A stretch of DNA of 64,000 bases from Limivivens faecihominis (GCF_020686945.1 NZ_JAJEPR010000008.1:62001-126000), one strand, 5' to 3'; positions 33,385 through 41,982 are shown, counted from the first letter of the stretch. The notes: a model not told the origin generated them from the letters alone. A program made the numbers and translations.

Positions 33385-34432
33385 CGATCAGCTGAATGAT
33401 GGTGGAAATGGCATCGCCCTGCTGGCTCTTCTCCATGGCGGCGATATAGTCACTGCGGTGGTCATACAGTTTCTGGATGGCCGGGAGCAGGATGGACGGT
33501 GCCAGTTCTTCCTCGCTTAATACCATGCTGAAGCCCTGGCGCTCGAAAGATTCTGCATTCAGAATCTGGTCGCCCCGGCTGGCATTGGCAGAGAGAGGAA
33601 TCAGAAGATTTGGTTTTCTTAAAGCAAGGAGCTCGCAGATGGCGTTGGCTCCTGCACGGGATACGCAGATGTCAGCCAGAGCAAAAAGGTCGGCCAGTTC
33701 ATCTTTGATATACTCGTACTGAACATATCCATCCATATAATTCAGGGTGGGGTCCAGTTTTCCCTTACCGCAGAGGTGAATGACCTGGAAGGTTTTCAGA
33801 AGCTCCGGCAGGATTCCGCGGATGGAATCGTTGACGATGACAGAACCCTGGCTGCCGCCGATGACCAGAAGTACCGGTTTGTCAGCGGTGAAACCACAGA
33901 AGTCAAGAGCTTTCAGCCTGTTTCCTTTGAGAAGCTCCTGACGGATCGGTGAGCCGGTCAGAACTGCTTTACCATCCGGAATGTGGCTGATGGTCTCAGG
34001 AAAGTTGCAGCAGACTTTGGTGGCTGAGGGAATGGAAAGCTTGTTTGCCAGACCCGGAGTCAGATCGGATTCATGGATCACGACCGGAATATGACAATGC
34101 TTCGCTGCCATGACAACGGGAACCGCCACGAAGCCTCCTTTGGAAAAGACAACGCTGGGCTTCAGTTTTTTCATCAGCCGGACGGCCTGTCCGTATCCTT
34201 TGATTACACGGAAGGGATCGCTGAAATTCTTAATATCAAAATAACGGCGGAGTTTTCCGGATGCAATTCCATAATAGGGAATCTTCAGATCTTCAATGAG
34301 CTTTCGCTCGATACCATCATAAGAACCAATATACTGAATATCATAACCTTTTTCCTTCAGTTTCGGAACAAGGGCAATGTTCGGGGTTACATGTCCGGCA
34401 GTGCCTCCGCCGGTAAGGATAATTCGTTTCAT
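33368..34432 (-). CDS. murG: UDP-GlcNAc:lipid I N-acetylglucosaminyltransferase MurG
   Basis: A 354-residue GT28 enzyme that adds GlcNAc to lipid I to make lipid II for peptidoglycan. It has the N-terminal loop GGGTAGHVTPN, the second glycine-rich loop GGSQGSVIVND near 195, and a late ALRKPNLLIPLS segment with nucleotide-binding features. It starts at ATG 34432 with GGAGGAATAGC upstream. It is alone here rather than in a division/cell-wall cluster, and may be either the main copy or a paralogue; Clostridia often carry an isolated murG. It is opposite to its neighbours and separates the sigma gene from the DUF4367 gene. Confidence 0.92.
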   Translation of the reverse strand: MKRIILTGGGTAGHVTPNIALVPKLKEKGYDIQYIGSYDGIERKLIEDLKIPYYGIASGKLRRYFDIKNFSDPFRVIKGYGQAVRLMKKLKPSVVFSKGGFVAVPVVMAAKHCHIPVVIHESDLTPGLANKLSIPSATKVCCNFPETISHIPDGKAVLTGSPIRQELLKGNRLKALDFCGFTADKPVLLVIGGSQGSVIVNDSIRGILPELLKTFQVIHLCGKGKLDPTLNYMDGYVQYEYIKDELADLFALADICVSRAGANAICELLALRKPNLLIPLSANASRGDQILNAESFERQGFSMVLSEEELAPSILLPAIQKLYDHRSDYIAAMEKSQQGDAISTIIQLIEDASL

Positions 34433-34477
34433 GCTATTCCTCCAAAAATTATTCGTAACTGCTGAGTATTTTCACAG

Positions 34478-34507
34478 TTACAGAGATTCTACATTACATC
34501 TTATACT
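34478..34507 (+). promoter_or_regulatory. Probable promoter of the DUF4367-like gene
   Basis: TTACAG (34478-34483), 18 bases, TATACT (34502-34507). An ATG at 34511 would be too close to the -10 to be the start, which supports initiation further downstream at TTG 34586. Confidence 0.5.
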
Positions 34508-34585
34508 GTTATGGGAAAAAGTCAAGAAGGGAAACAGGAAAGAAACCGGAGAAAACAGCGCGGAAACGCAGAAGAGGACAGGAAT

Positions 34586-35494
34586 TTGAAAAGGGATAGA
34601 GATTTGGAAAAAGAGAAAGTAGAGAGTCTGTACGTCACTCGGGAAATGGCGGAAGACAAGGAAATGGATGAGAAAATCCGTCAGGATCTGATCCATGTGG
34701 CCGACCAGGCTGAGAAAGAGTTTCAGGAGGAGGAAGCCCTCGGCGCTCCCCGCATGAAACCGGAAGAAAAACAGCAGTTATTTGACGATATCGTAGGCGA
34801 GCTGAAAAAGAAAGGCATCTGGGAAGAAAGCCCGGAAGATCAGCTGTCCGCCGAAGACAGGGAAGCTCTGCGCCTCGGCCGCGAACTCCTCAACAACCCC
34901 AAGAAGAAACGATCTGCCGTTATTCATAAGATATTTAAAGGTGTGGCTGGAGCTGCTGTTGTGGCGGTGGGGGTGTTTGTGCTGAGTATGAGTAGTGAGG
35001 CGAATAGGGAGAAAGTTTTGAGTGTGTGGAATAGTTTAGTAGGTGAAGAATTAAGAACTAATATAGATGTAAGTGAGGATGGCACAAAATATTCAGAAGA
35101 ATTTTCAGAACAAAAAGCATTTGATTTGATAAAGAATGAGTTAGGAATAGATGCTTTAAAGATAATATATATTCCTAATGGTATGTATTATGATAGTTAT
35201 CTAATAGACCAAGAGGATGGTATGGCAATTATTTACTATAGATATAATAATTCTATTATTACTGTCTATATGTATAAAGAAAGTTTAACATCAAGTCACA
35301 GTCAGAAATTCGATGGAGAAATAATTGATTCTATTGATATCCATTCAAAGGAAATAAAAACTAAGATTTGGAAAGTGGATGGCGATCAAGAATCTTTTGC
35401 TTCAGGATTTGAATATAATAATGCGTATTATATGATAAGCGGAAATATGCCAGAAGATGAATTTAAAAAGATGATTGCTTCAGTAGCATTTTAA
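34586..35494 (+). CDS. DUF4367-like membrane-anchored protein, mosaic base composition
   Basis: A 302-residue protein: an acidic cytoplasmic N-terminal half (EKFQEEEALG-type composition), one helix (about 115-135, GVAGAAVVAVGVFVLSMS), and an extracytoplasmic domain of the DUF4367 type (LKIIYIPNGMYYDSYLIDQ). Such proteins act as anti-sigma-like partners of ECF factors, and one is encoded at 32813. The start is TTG 34586 behind AGAGGA at seven bases; ATG 34511 is in frame but lies against the -10 box and has no ribosome site. Base composition falls sharply at about 34970, so the outer domain seems to come from A+T-rich DNA. Confidence 0.65.
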   Translation: MKRDRDLEKEKVESLYVTREMAEDKEMDEKIRQDLIHVADQAEKEFQEEEALGAPRMKPEEKQQLFDDIVGELKKKGIWEESPEDQLSAEDREALRLGRELLNNPKKKRSAVIHKIFKGVAGAAVVAVGVFVLSMSSEANREKVLSVWNSLVGEELRTNIDVSEDGTKYSEEFSEQKAFDLIKNELGIDALKIIYIPNGMYYDSYLIDQEDGMAIIYYRYNNSIITVYMYKESLTSSHSQKFDGEIIDSIDIHSKEIKTKIWKVDGDQESFASGFEYNNAYYMISGNMPEDEFKKMIASVAF

Positions 35495-35588
35495 AATTTT
35501 TTAAATAAAAAATAAAAACACACGTCATAAAATAAAAGAGAGAACGTATTAAATAATGTGATGTAAAATTTCAATCAAAGGAGGAATA

Positions 35589-36104
35589 ATGAAAAAAACA
35601 AAAAATTTGTTCCTATTGGTTTTAGCCATTATGTTCTTTGCGAATTTGACAGTAATAAGTGGAAAAGCACAAGGGCCTTTAGATGGAGAAATAGTAGATG
35701 GATCGCTATTAACAAGTGACGAAAGTGCTTTTGATGAAAAACCATTAATACTTCAAAACTCTTTAGAAGGAGATATTATTCCTTTTGGAACATATCTTTC
35801 TAATGGAATATCTGGAATAACAGATAAAGGTGGCGGTGTGGTTTATGTGTCTGGTCATACAAATTGTAATCGGACAAGTGATAAAGTACAGGTATATCTT
35901 TATTTAGAGCGATTAGGTAATAGCGGATGGGGAACAGTTAAGACGCATTCAAATATTGCGTATAATGCTTATAAAGTAAGCGCAGGTGTAAGTTTTTATG
36001 TGTCGAAGGGGTATTATTATAGAGTCAGAGGATCACATATTGCCAAGAAAGGCAGTACCGTAGAATCCTGCACCACCTGCACCAGCGCCATCTACATCGG
36101 CTAA
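35589..36104 (+). CDS. DUF6147-like secreted protein
   Basis: A 171-residue exported protein. The signal peptide is clear (MKKTKNLFLLVLAIMFFANL, cleavage probably after ISGKA). The mature part is a small beta-rich domain with Gly, Tyr and Ser, two Thr/Cys pairs at the end (ESCTTCTSAIYIG) and one internal Cys, a pattern seen in DUF6147 proteins of Lachnospiraceae. AAAGGAGG precedes the start. The gene is A+T-rich except for its last ~60 bases, like the second half of the gene before it, which suggests that the patch 34970-36050 moved as a unit. Function is unknown. Confidence 0.6.
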   Translation: MKKTKNLFLLVLAIMFFANLTVISGKAQGPLDGEIVDGSLLTSDESAFDEKPLILQNSLEGDIIPFGTYLSNGISGITDKGGGVVYVSGHTNCNRTSDKVQVYLYLERLGNSGWGTVKTHSNIAYNAYKVSAGVSFYVSKGYYYRVRGSHIAKKGSTVESCTTCTSAIYIG

Positions 36105-36317
36105 TTACATATTTATTTAGGTGTAACGGAAATAAAAAAGTATATCCTCCACAACTGAAAAAATAACCGCATGAAATTTTACATTACCTTTTGTGGTGGA
36201 AAGAGAAAAAGAATAAGCAATAACCAGTAATCAATAACCAGTAACCAGAAAACAATGAAAAGGGAAAAACGCCTTCCATTTCTGGGGGGCGTTGCAAAAA
36301 AAGGGAAGAGAAAGAGT
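36105..36317 (+). other. Intergenic stretch with short tandem repeats
   Basis: A direct repeat CAATAACCAGTAAT/CAATAACCAGTAAC plus a further partial copy lies at about 36219-36252. A hairpin with AACGCC and GGCGTT arms follows at about 36268-36293. No coding signal or clear promoter is seen. Confidence 0.5.
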
Positions 36318-37253
36318 ATGAACGCATTATATTTTCGCCATTTATTTCAGAACACGGCAAGGGGAGTCGTGCATACAGTAAGTGCCAGCGGAGAAAAAGG
36401 GGAATTTTGTCTCTGTAGCTTATGTTCCGATGGAAGACCGCTTGAGGAAGAGGCTCATGTGGGAGAATTTTTCAGACTGGAAAAAGCAGTCATCACGATG
36501 CTGCTCCTGGAAAACCTGCATCCGGAAGATCTGAAGAAGGTTGGGAAACTTCTGAAGACCAATAAAGTGGAGCGGGTGCTCATTCCTTACGGAGACACGG
36601 CGGAAAATCTGCCGGAGCTTTCCAAAGCAGAAAAGGTACAGATACTGAAAGCCGGGGAAACAGTTGTGCTTCAGGAGAAGGGCTGGAACATCTGGGTGAA
36701 ATGTCTGGATCACGGCCCAAAAGGAAATCTGGTTTTGTATCATGGACCTTGTGAGACCTCCAAGAAAGGAATGGACTGTCTGATGGCGGTAAAACCCGCG
36801 GGGGCGGAGCTGCCATGTAGCGCTTGTGTCTGTCAGGAAGACCACACCTGCGGAATGAGATGCTGCCTGTATAATGATTTTATCCTGTGCAAAGGGCATA
36901 ATGGAAAATATGACGGCAGTTATGTATTAGGAACACTGCTGCTGGGAAATGCGGATATCAAAACAAAAGAGAAAGAACTGAGAGAAGATTTGAAGCCCTA
37001 TCTTGCGGACCTTCGGGTTATTTCGATGAACGAGAGCGGTTGCAGTGAGAAGGTTTCCGATTCTTTCATTACAGATCTCGGGGAGAAAAACAGACGGTTT
37101 GACCAGTTTTACATCTTGCCCGGGAATATAGAAGGAAACGACGGGATGCTGAAAACGATTTTAAGAGGAGGACCCCGCCGGATTCCATTTCTGACGAGTC
37201 AGGAAGCTGGCGTATGTATCTCCGGTTTTTTGAAAAACAAATCAGAATTATAA
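36318..37253 (+). CDS. Uncharacterised protein, possible degenerate ComEC-like fold with Cys cluster
   Basis: A 311-residue soluble protein. The segment VERVLIPYGDTAENLPELSK followed by VQILKAGETVVLQEKGWNI is laid out like the C-terminal part of ComEC/Rec2 metallo-beta-lactamase domains, but the metal-binding HxHxDH motif is missing. A cluster of seven cysteines and a histidine (SACVCQEDHTCGMRCCLYN, about 172-190) could bind metal. I chose ATG 36318; an ATG at 36255 would add a basic 21-residue start, and neither has a strong ribosome site. Next downstream is an active-looking beta-CASP protein. No family can be named with confidence. Confidence 0.5.
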   Translation: MNALYFRHLFQNTARGVVHTVSASGEKGEFCLCSLCSDGRPLEEEAHVGEFFRLEKAVITMLLLENLHPEDLKKVGKLLKTNKVERVLIPYGDTAENLPELSKAEKVQILKAGETVVLQEKGWNIWVKCLDHGPKGNLVLYHGPCETSKKGMDCLMAVKPAGAELPCSACVCQEDHTCGMRCCLYNDFILCKGHNGKYDGSYVLGTLLLGNADIKTKEKELREDLKPYLADLRVISMNESGCSEKVSDSFITDLGEKNRRFDQFYILPGNIEGNDGMLKTILRGGPRRIPFLTSQEAGVCISGFLKNKSEL

Positions 37254-37267
37254 GAGAAGTCTCTGAG

Positions 37268-37303
37268 AGGGTGCCGCTGGAGGTCTGGCGGCGCTCTTTT
37301 TTA
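37268..37303 (+). terminator. Terminator after the Cys-cluster gene
   Basis: AGGGTGCCGC pairs with GCGGCGCTCT (two G-U pairs), followed by TTTTTT. Confidence 0.8.
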
Positions 37304-37345
37304 CACTTTTTTCGCACAAAAAATCCTTCTAAAACCTGAATTTAA

Positions 37346-37375
37346 TGAACAAAACTCATAAAAAACAGGTATAAT
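37346..37375 (+). promoter_or_regulatory. Promoter of the beta-CASP gene
   Basis: TGAACA (37346-37351), 18 bases, TATAAT (37370-37375). The -10 is perfect and the -35 moderate. Confidence 0.6.
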
Positions 37376-37473
37376 AGAAGTATAAAAAGTGTATTCTGTG
37401 AACTTGATGATATTTCGGGACCTTGCAGAAATCAGAAACTGGTCCCGGATCAGATAGACGGGAGGTGCATTCT

Positions 37474-39093
37474 ATGAGACTTACTTTTCTGGGAGCAACA
37501 CATGAGGTGACAGGCAGCTGTTTTTATCTGGAAGTGGGGGAGCACAAGCTTCTGATTGACTGCGGTATGGAGCAGGGACCGGATGAATTTGAAAATCAGG
37601 AGATTCCGGTGGCGGCCAGCGAGATCGAGGCAGTGCTTCTGACTCACGCGCACATCGATCACTCCGGCAATCTGCCGCTTCTTTATCAGAGAGGGTTCCG
37701 GGGACAGATTTTTACCACAGAGGCCACAAGGGATCTCTGTCAGATCATGCTTCGTGACAGCGCCCACATTCAGATGTTTGAGGCGGAGTGGCGGAACCGG
37801 AAAGGCCGGAGAGCCGGAAAAGCGGAAGTTCTTCCCTTATATGACATGAATGATGCCGAAGGGGCTATCCAGTGTCTGGTGGGTCTGCCTTATGGAAAAG
37901 AGTATCATGTAAACGAAAATGTACGGATTCGTTTTGTGGACGCGGGCCATCTTCTGGGCTCGGCCTCCATTGAGGTCTGGGTGACGGAGGAAGGCATCGA
38001 GAAAAAGATCGTTTTTTCCGGCGATATCGGAAATAAACATCAGCCTTTAATCCGGGACCCGGAATATCTGAAAGAAGCGGACTATGTGGTGATGGAATCC
38101 ACCTATGGCGACCGGAGCCATGGCCCGAAGCCGGATTATGTGAAAGAGCTGGCAGCTATCATGCAGCGGACCTTTGACCGGGGCGGCAATCTGGTGATTC
38201 CTTCCTTTGCTGTGGGGCGGACCCAGGAGATGCTGTATTTCATCCGAAAGATTAAGGAGGACCATCTGGTGAAAAATCATGACGGTTTCCAGGTCTTTGT
38301 GGACAGTCCGCTGGCGCTGGAGGCGACGACGATCTTTCAGAAGCATATGTGGGACGATTACGATGAAGAGGCCATGGAGCTGGTGAAAAAAGGCATCAAC
38401 CCCATTGGTTTTGACGGCCTTCGAACCTCTGTCACCAGCGATGATTCCAAAAATATCAACTTTGATCCGAATCCGAAAGTGATTCTTTCCGCCAGCGGCA
38501 TGTGCGAGGCAGGCAGAATCAAGCACCATCTGAAACACAACCTCTGGAGGCCGGAAAGTACGGTTCTCTTCGTGGGTTATCAGGCAGTGGGAACGCTGGG
38601 AAGGTCCATCATTGAAGGCGCGGATAAGGTGAAGCTTTTTGGTGAGGAGATCGAGGTGAGAGCGGAGATCTGTAAACTGAATGGCATCAGCGGCCATGCG
38701 GACAGGGAAGGCCTTCTGGAATGGCTGGGCGCTTTTGAGAAAAAGCCGGAAAAAGTGTTTGTGGTCCATGGAGACGATTCGGTCATCGACGGCTTTGCAA
38801 AGCTGATTCATGAAACCTTTGGACTGGATGCCCAGGCGCCCTACAGCGGTTCGGTTTTTGATCTGAAAAACGGCTGCTGGGAAAAAGAAGAAGCTCCGGT
38901 TCGGATTAAGAAACCCGAAACCAGAGCTCAGGATGCAATTCAGGGCCTTAAAGCCAATACGCCCTTTGCCAGACTTCTGGCGGCCGGCCAGCGTCTGCTG
39001 ACGGTGATCCGCCACAACGAGGGCGGCGCAAACAAAGATCTGGCCAGATTTACCAGCCAGATCAATTCCCTTTGCGATAAATGGGATAGATAA
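37474..39093 (+). CDS. MBL-fold beta-CASP RNA-processing protein
   Basis: A 539-residue metallo-beta-lactamase-fold protein of the beta-CASP/RMMBL class (CPSF73/YsH1-like). Motifs are LLIDCGMEQG, the metal site LTHAHIDHSG near 56-65, VDAGHLLGSASIEV, IVFSGDIG, MESTYGDRSH, the beta-CASP segment VIPSFAVGRTQEMLY, and C-terminal ISGHADREGL and FVVHGDDS. Such proteins are usually endo- or exoribonucleases. The start is ATG 37474 behind GGGAGGTGC. The C-terminal ~70 residues after the RMMBL part (QDAIQGLKANTPFARLL) are extra. Its stop abuts the stop of the pilT-like gene with no base between. Confidence 0.88.
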   Translation: MRLTFLGATHEVTGSCFYLEVGEHKLLIDCGMEQGPDEFENQEIPVAASEIEAVLLTHAHIDHSGNLPLLYQRGFRGQIFTTEATRDLCQIMLRDSAHIQMFEAEWRNRKGRRAGKAEVLPLYDMNDAEGAIQCLVGLPYGKEYHVNENVRIRFVDAGHLLGSASIEVWVTEEGIEKKIVFSGDIGNKHQPLIRDPEYLKEADYVVMESTYGDRSHGPKPDYVKELAAIMQRTFDRGGNLVIPSFAVGRTQEMLYFIRKIKEDHLVKNHDGFQVFVDSPLALEATTIFQKHMWDDYDEEAMELVKKGINPIGFDGLRTSVTSDDSKNINFDPNPKVILSASGMCEAGRIKHHLKHNLWRPESTVLFVGYQAVGTLGRSIIEGADKVKLFGEEIEVRAEICKLNGISGHADREGLLEWLGAFEKKPEKVFVVHGDDSVIDGFAKLIHETFGLDAQAPYSGSVFDLKNGCWEKEEAPVRIKKPETRAQDAIQGLKANTPFARLLAAGQRLLTVIRHNEGGANKDLARFTSQINSLCDKWDR

Positions 39094-40161
39094 TTATAAT
39101 TTTTTCCTCGTCATCTCAGGGTTCGTGCAATACTGAATGACGGTTTCCTGGGTGATGATGCCCTTCCGGTAAAGATTCAGAAGGCTGTTGTCCATAGAGA
39201 TCATATCCTCCCTGGCGGAGGTGTAGATGATGCCGTCGATCTGATGCACCTTGTTGTCGCGGATCATGTTGCTGATGGCCGGGGTCATGGCCATGATCTC
39301 AAAAGCCGGAACCAGCGTGCCGTTTTTGGCGGGAACCAGCTGCTGGGAGACGACGGCCTTCAGTACCATGGAGAGCTGGACTGCGATCTGGCGCTGCTGG
39401 GAGGCATCAAAAACGTCAATGATACGGCTGATAGTGTTTGCCGCGCCGATGGTATGCAGACTCGACAGCACCAGATGGCCGGTTTCCGCCGCGGTCATGG
39501 CGGTCTGGATTGTCTCGAAATCACGCATTTCTCCGAGGAGGATCACATCCGGACTCTGACGAAGGGCAGCTCTTAAAGCCACCAGATAATTTTCCGTATC
39601 GGTGGAAATCTCACGCTGACTCACGATGCTTTCCTTATGGTGGTGCAGGTATTCGAGGGGGTCCTCCAGAGTGATGATGTGGTCCTGCTTGGTGGTGTTG
39701 ATCCGGTCTACCAGGCAGGCCAGCGTCGTGGATTTTCCGCTTCCGGCCGGGCCGGTGACGAGAACCATGCCTTTGGTGTATTCGGAAAGGGCCATGACGG
39801 CATTGGGAATCCCAAGCTGGGTGGGATTTGGAAGCTCAAAGGTGATGACGCGGATGACGGCGGCCAGAGAGCCACGCTGCTTATAGGTACTCACCCGGAA
39901 ACGGGAAAGACCGGGAATGGAAAAAGAAAAATCATCGTCGCCGTTTTTCAGGAAGGTGTCGATGGTGTGGGAGCGGGTGAGATCGTAGATCTGCCGGATG
40001 AAAGCCTCCGTGCTGTCGGGCATCAGCCGTTCCCCCTTATGAAAAAGAACGCCGTTGACCCGGTAAGAAAGGGGAAGACCGGCGACAATAAAGATGTCGG
40101 AAGCCCCGACGGCGGTGGCATCATGAAGAATCTCCGCGGCATTTATGGTTGTTTCACTCAT
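39094..40161 (-). CDS. PilT-family type IV pilus ATPase
   Basis: A 355-residue secretion ATPase of the PilT branch. It has the N-terminal GASDIFIVAGLP, Walker A GPAGSGKSTT near residue 130, the Asp box TLEDPLEYLHHH, Walker B ILLGEMRDFETIQ, the His box SLHTIGAANTISRIID, and the C-terminal retraction motif as AISNMIRDNKVHQI (AIRNLIRE in PilT). PilT normally retracts pili; here it is the only ATPase in the cluster. The start is the ATG at 40161, which overlaps the previous gene's stop (ATGAGTGA), so translation is coupled. It is the last gene of a minus-strand cluster with a PilC-like protein and pilin-like proteins. Confidence 0.9.
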   Translation of the reverse strand: MSETTINAAEILHDATAVGASDIFIVAGLPLSYRVNGVLFHKGERLMPDSTEAFIRQIYDLTRSHTIDTFLKNGDDDFSFSIPGLSRFRVSTYKQRGSLAAVIRVITFELPNPTQLGIPNAVMALSEYTKGMVLVTGPAGSGKSTTLACLVDRINTTKQDHIITLEDPLEYLHHHKESIVSQREISTDTENYLVALRAALRQSPDVILLGEMRDFETIQTAMTAAETGHLVLSSLHTIGAANTISRIIDVFDASQQRQIAVQLSMVLKAVVSQQLVPAKNGTLVPAFEIMAMTPAISNMIRDNKVHQIDGIIYTSAREDMISMDNSLLNLYRKGIITQETVIQYCTNPEMTRKKL

Positions 40162-40702
40162 AGGTTTTATCAGTTCCTTTCTCTGCGGTTTCTGTCTGTA
40201 CATAGACGTTCTGGCGGGTGTCCGGCGTCCAGTCTGCGGTGTTCACGGTTTTCCAGGTGGTGACGGTGTAAAAAGTGCCGCCTTCCTCGGGATAGCGGAG
40301 GGTAAGACTGACAGCCAGTACCTGGGTATCTGCCAGCGGTACGGAAAACGAAAGTGTGCGGGAAGCAGAATCCCAGGAATATATCGAATTACCGGTTTCA
40401 CTCTCAGAATTTTCTGCATCTTCAAAATGTATCTCAATTTCCTGAAAATACATTTCTTCTCCCTCTGTATTTTTCCATATTTTTTCTAAAATTCCACCAA
40501 TTTCCCCAATTCGATTCTCTGCCTGGTTGCAGGCCTCATAATAAGCCGTGGTCCGGTCGGCAGTCTTCCGGCTTAAGTTTCGGTCTGCCCGGGCGCTGAG
40601 AAGAGAAAGCACCGCAAAGGTGAGAAGACAGAGGGAGAGGAAAATCAGAAGCAGGGTGGAAGTTCCGGCAGTCAGAAGAGGCCGGGAAGTCTTTTTTTTC
40701 AT
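40154..40702 (-). CDS. Pilin-like protein of the PilT cluster
   Basis: A 182-residue protein with a basic start (MKKKTSRPLLTAGTST), one long hydrophobic helix (LLLIFLSLCLLTFAVLSLL, about 17-36) and an extracytoplasmic domain. The position and length resemble minor pilins of the PilX/PilV kind, but the leader motif is poor: after Gly there is TSTLL and no Glu at position 5. It overlaps the gene before it by four bases and pilT by eight. A role in the filament is inferred from the cluster, not from a recognised family. Confidence 0.6.
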   Translation of the reverse strand: MKKKTSRPLLTAGTSTLLLIFLSLCLLTFAVLSLLSARADRNLSRKTADRTTAYYEACNQAENRIGEIGGILEKIWKNTEGEEMYFQEIEIHFEDAENSESETGNSIYSWDSASRTLSFSVPLADTQVLAVSLTLRYPEEGGTFYTVTTWKTVNTADWTPDTRQNVYVQTETAEKGTDKTYE

Positions 40703-41145
40703 GAATTTCCCTCCTTTTCGGCTGTCAGCGGGATATGGCGGCAGACCGTGAGAGAGTAAATTTCTGCGTCTCCGCTTAAAAAGCGGATAACTGCACTACG
40801 GCTGTCAGTCCCGGATGAATTGGTCTCCACTGTCAGGTGGTATTTTGCCTCGTTTTCTCTGGAGCTCTGGAAATTTTCATCATAAAACAGTTCAACTCCC
40901 TGTTCTGCCGTTATTCCTTCGGGAAATTTTTCCAGAAAGGCTTCTGCACTTCCATCCGTGCCGGAAAAAACTTCCGCGGCGCTGGCACAGAGACTCTGGG
41001 CGTGGCTGAGTTCCAGGGAAGAGCGGCTGATGGAATGAGCTCGGGCAAAGACCTGGATGCAGATCGCCGCAGTCAGAAGGAAGAAAAACAGTACAATGAT
41101 AAGCTCCATCAGAAACAGACTGGAGCTGCTTTTTCTCTCATGCAT
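40699..41145 (-). CDS. Pilin-like protein with class III-type N-terminus
   Basis: A 148-residue protein. The N-terminus MHERKSSSSLFLMELIIVLF has a basic/polar leader and a helix in which Glu lies at position 5 if cleavage is before LFLMEL; the residue before is Ser rather than Gly. The rest is an extracytoplasmic domain. The start is ATG 41145 behind GGAGGTGG, inside the end of the DUF4860 gene, so the two overlap by eight bases. It is a good candidate for a minor pilin that primes assembly. Confidence 0.62.
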   Translation of the reverse strand: MHERKSSSSLFLMELIIVLFFFLLTAAICIQVFARAHSISRSSLELSHAQSLCASAAEVFSGTDGSAEAFLEKFPEGITAEQGVELFYDENFQSSRENEAKYHLTVETNSSGTDSRSAVIRFLSGDAEIYSLTVCRHIPLTAEKEGNS

Positions 41146-41638
41146 TGCTATTGGCCACCTCCGTTCTGGGTCGGATATAGGCAGAAAGCACCTCGCCATT
41201 CGCATCCTCTGCCCGGACAGAATAAAAACCGTCCTCCGTTTTTTCTATGGAAAAACCAGCGAGAGACACGATGGCCGTTCCCTGCTCCGGGGTGACTTCT
41301 CTGGAAGCTTCCGTCAGAAGTTCTTTTAAAGCTCCATCCTGAAAATAGAGATAGGTCCGGTAGGAAGTCCCCTCAATTTCCTGGGAAAGGATGAGGGCGG
41401 GAAGCCCGTCCAGTTCGCCGGGAGAAATGGCGCCGCTCTCATCGGCATGCCGGATTTTTTCCGTCACATAGGCAAGGGCCGTCCGGACCGTATAATTGCT
41501 TTCCATCCGGGAAGCGGTATTCTGATAGACTTTCGCGCCAAGCAGAATGACGGCCAGGGCGGAAGAGGTAAATACTAGGAAAAGCAGCAGGACAAAAAGT
41601 ATGTCTGTGGAATGCTTCCGGGCATTTTTCAGATCCAT
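41138..41638 (-). CDS. DUF4860-type pilin-like protein
   Basis: A 166-residue protein with a short polar N-terminus (MDLKNARKHSTD), a helix (ILFVLLLFLVFTSSALAVILLG) and a beta-rich outer domain containing SYRTYLYFQDGALKELL and a late FYSVRAEDANGE segment. The layout fits DUF4860 proteins, which sit beside PilT-like genes in Clostridia. No standard prepilin cleavage site is seen. AAAGGAG precedes the start at 41638. It probably forms part of the same filament or its tip complex. Confidence 0.62.
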   Translation of the reverse strand: MDLKNARKHSTDILFVLLLFLVFTSSALAVILLGAKVYQNTASRMESNYTVRTALAYVTEKIRHADESGAISPGELDGLPALILSQEIEGTSYRTYLYFQDGALKELLTEASREVTPEQGTAIVSLAGFSIEKTEDGFYSVRAEDANGEVLSAYIRPRTEVANSNA

Positions 41639-41652
41639 GACAAGTCTCCTTT

Positions 41653-41982
41653 CTATTTCCGGGCAAAAACTTTTACATCGGGCATCAGATTGGAGCCGAT
41701 GATTTCGTAGTCCACAATATATTTTTCCGGGTCGTAGGTGATCCCGTAATGTTCTTTGAGATAATCCAGACTTTCCGGATAACTTCCCTCCACCGCATAA
41801 CAGTGGACGGTGCTTCGCCGGATCGCCTGCTGAAGATTTTCCATCTGCTGTTCGGAAGCCGTCTGAGAAACTGAACCCACGCCCTTATAAAACAGAAGAA
41901 AAATCAGCAGGAAAATTAAGATGGAAGCAGGCAGGGTCAGCTGGCTTAGAGAAAATCCCCGTTTTTTCTGAAATCGATTCAT
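41653..41982 (-). CDS. Small pilin-like protein with Gln at position 5
   Basis: A 109-residue protein with a near-classic type IV prepilin start: MNRFQKKRG then FSLSQLTLPASILIFLLIF. Cleavage after Gly would leave Phe at position 1, but the conserved Glu 5 is replaced by Gln. The mature part has a short alpha-helix and a globular end with YPESLDYLKEHYGITYDPE, a pattern common in major pseudopilins (GspG-like). It is the shortest of the four pilin-like proteins and the best candidate for the main subunit. AGGAAGGAT precedes its start. Confidence 0.68.
   Translation of the reverse strand: MNRFQKKRGFSLSQLTLPASILIFLLIFLLFYKGVGSVSQTASEQQMENLQQAIRRSTVHCYAVEGSYPESLDYLKEHYGITYDPEKYIVDYEIIGSNLMPDVKVFARK

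Noticed and set aside
34511..34585. ATG at 34511 as start of the DUF4367-like gene
   Set aside because: It lies four bases after the -10 hexamer TATACT and lacks a ribosome-binding site; TTG 34586 has AGAGGA at a proper distance.
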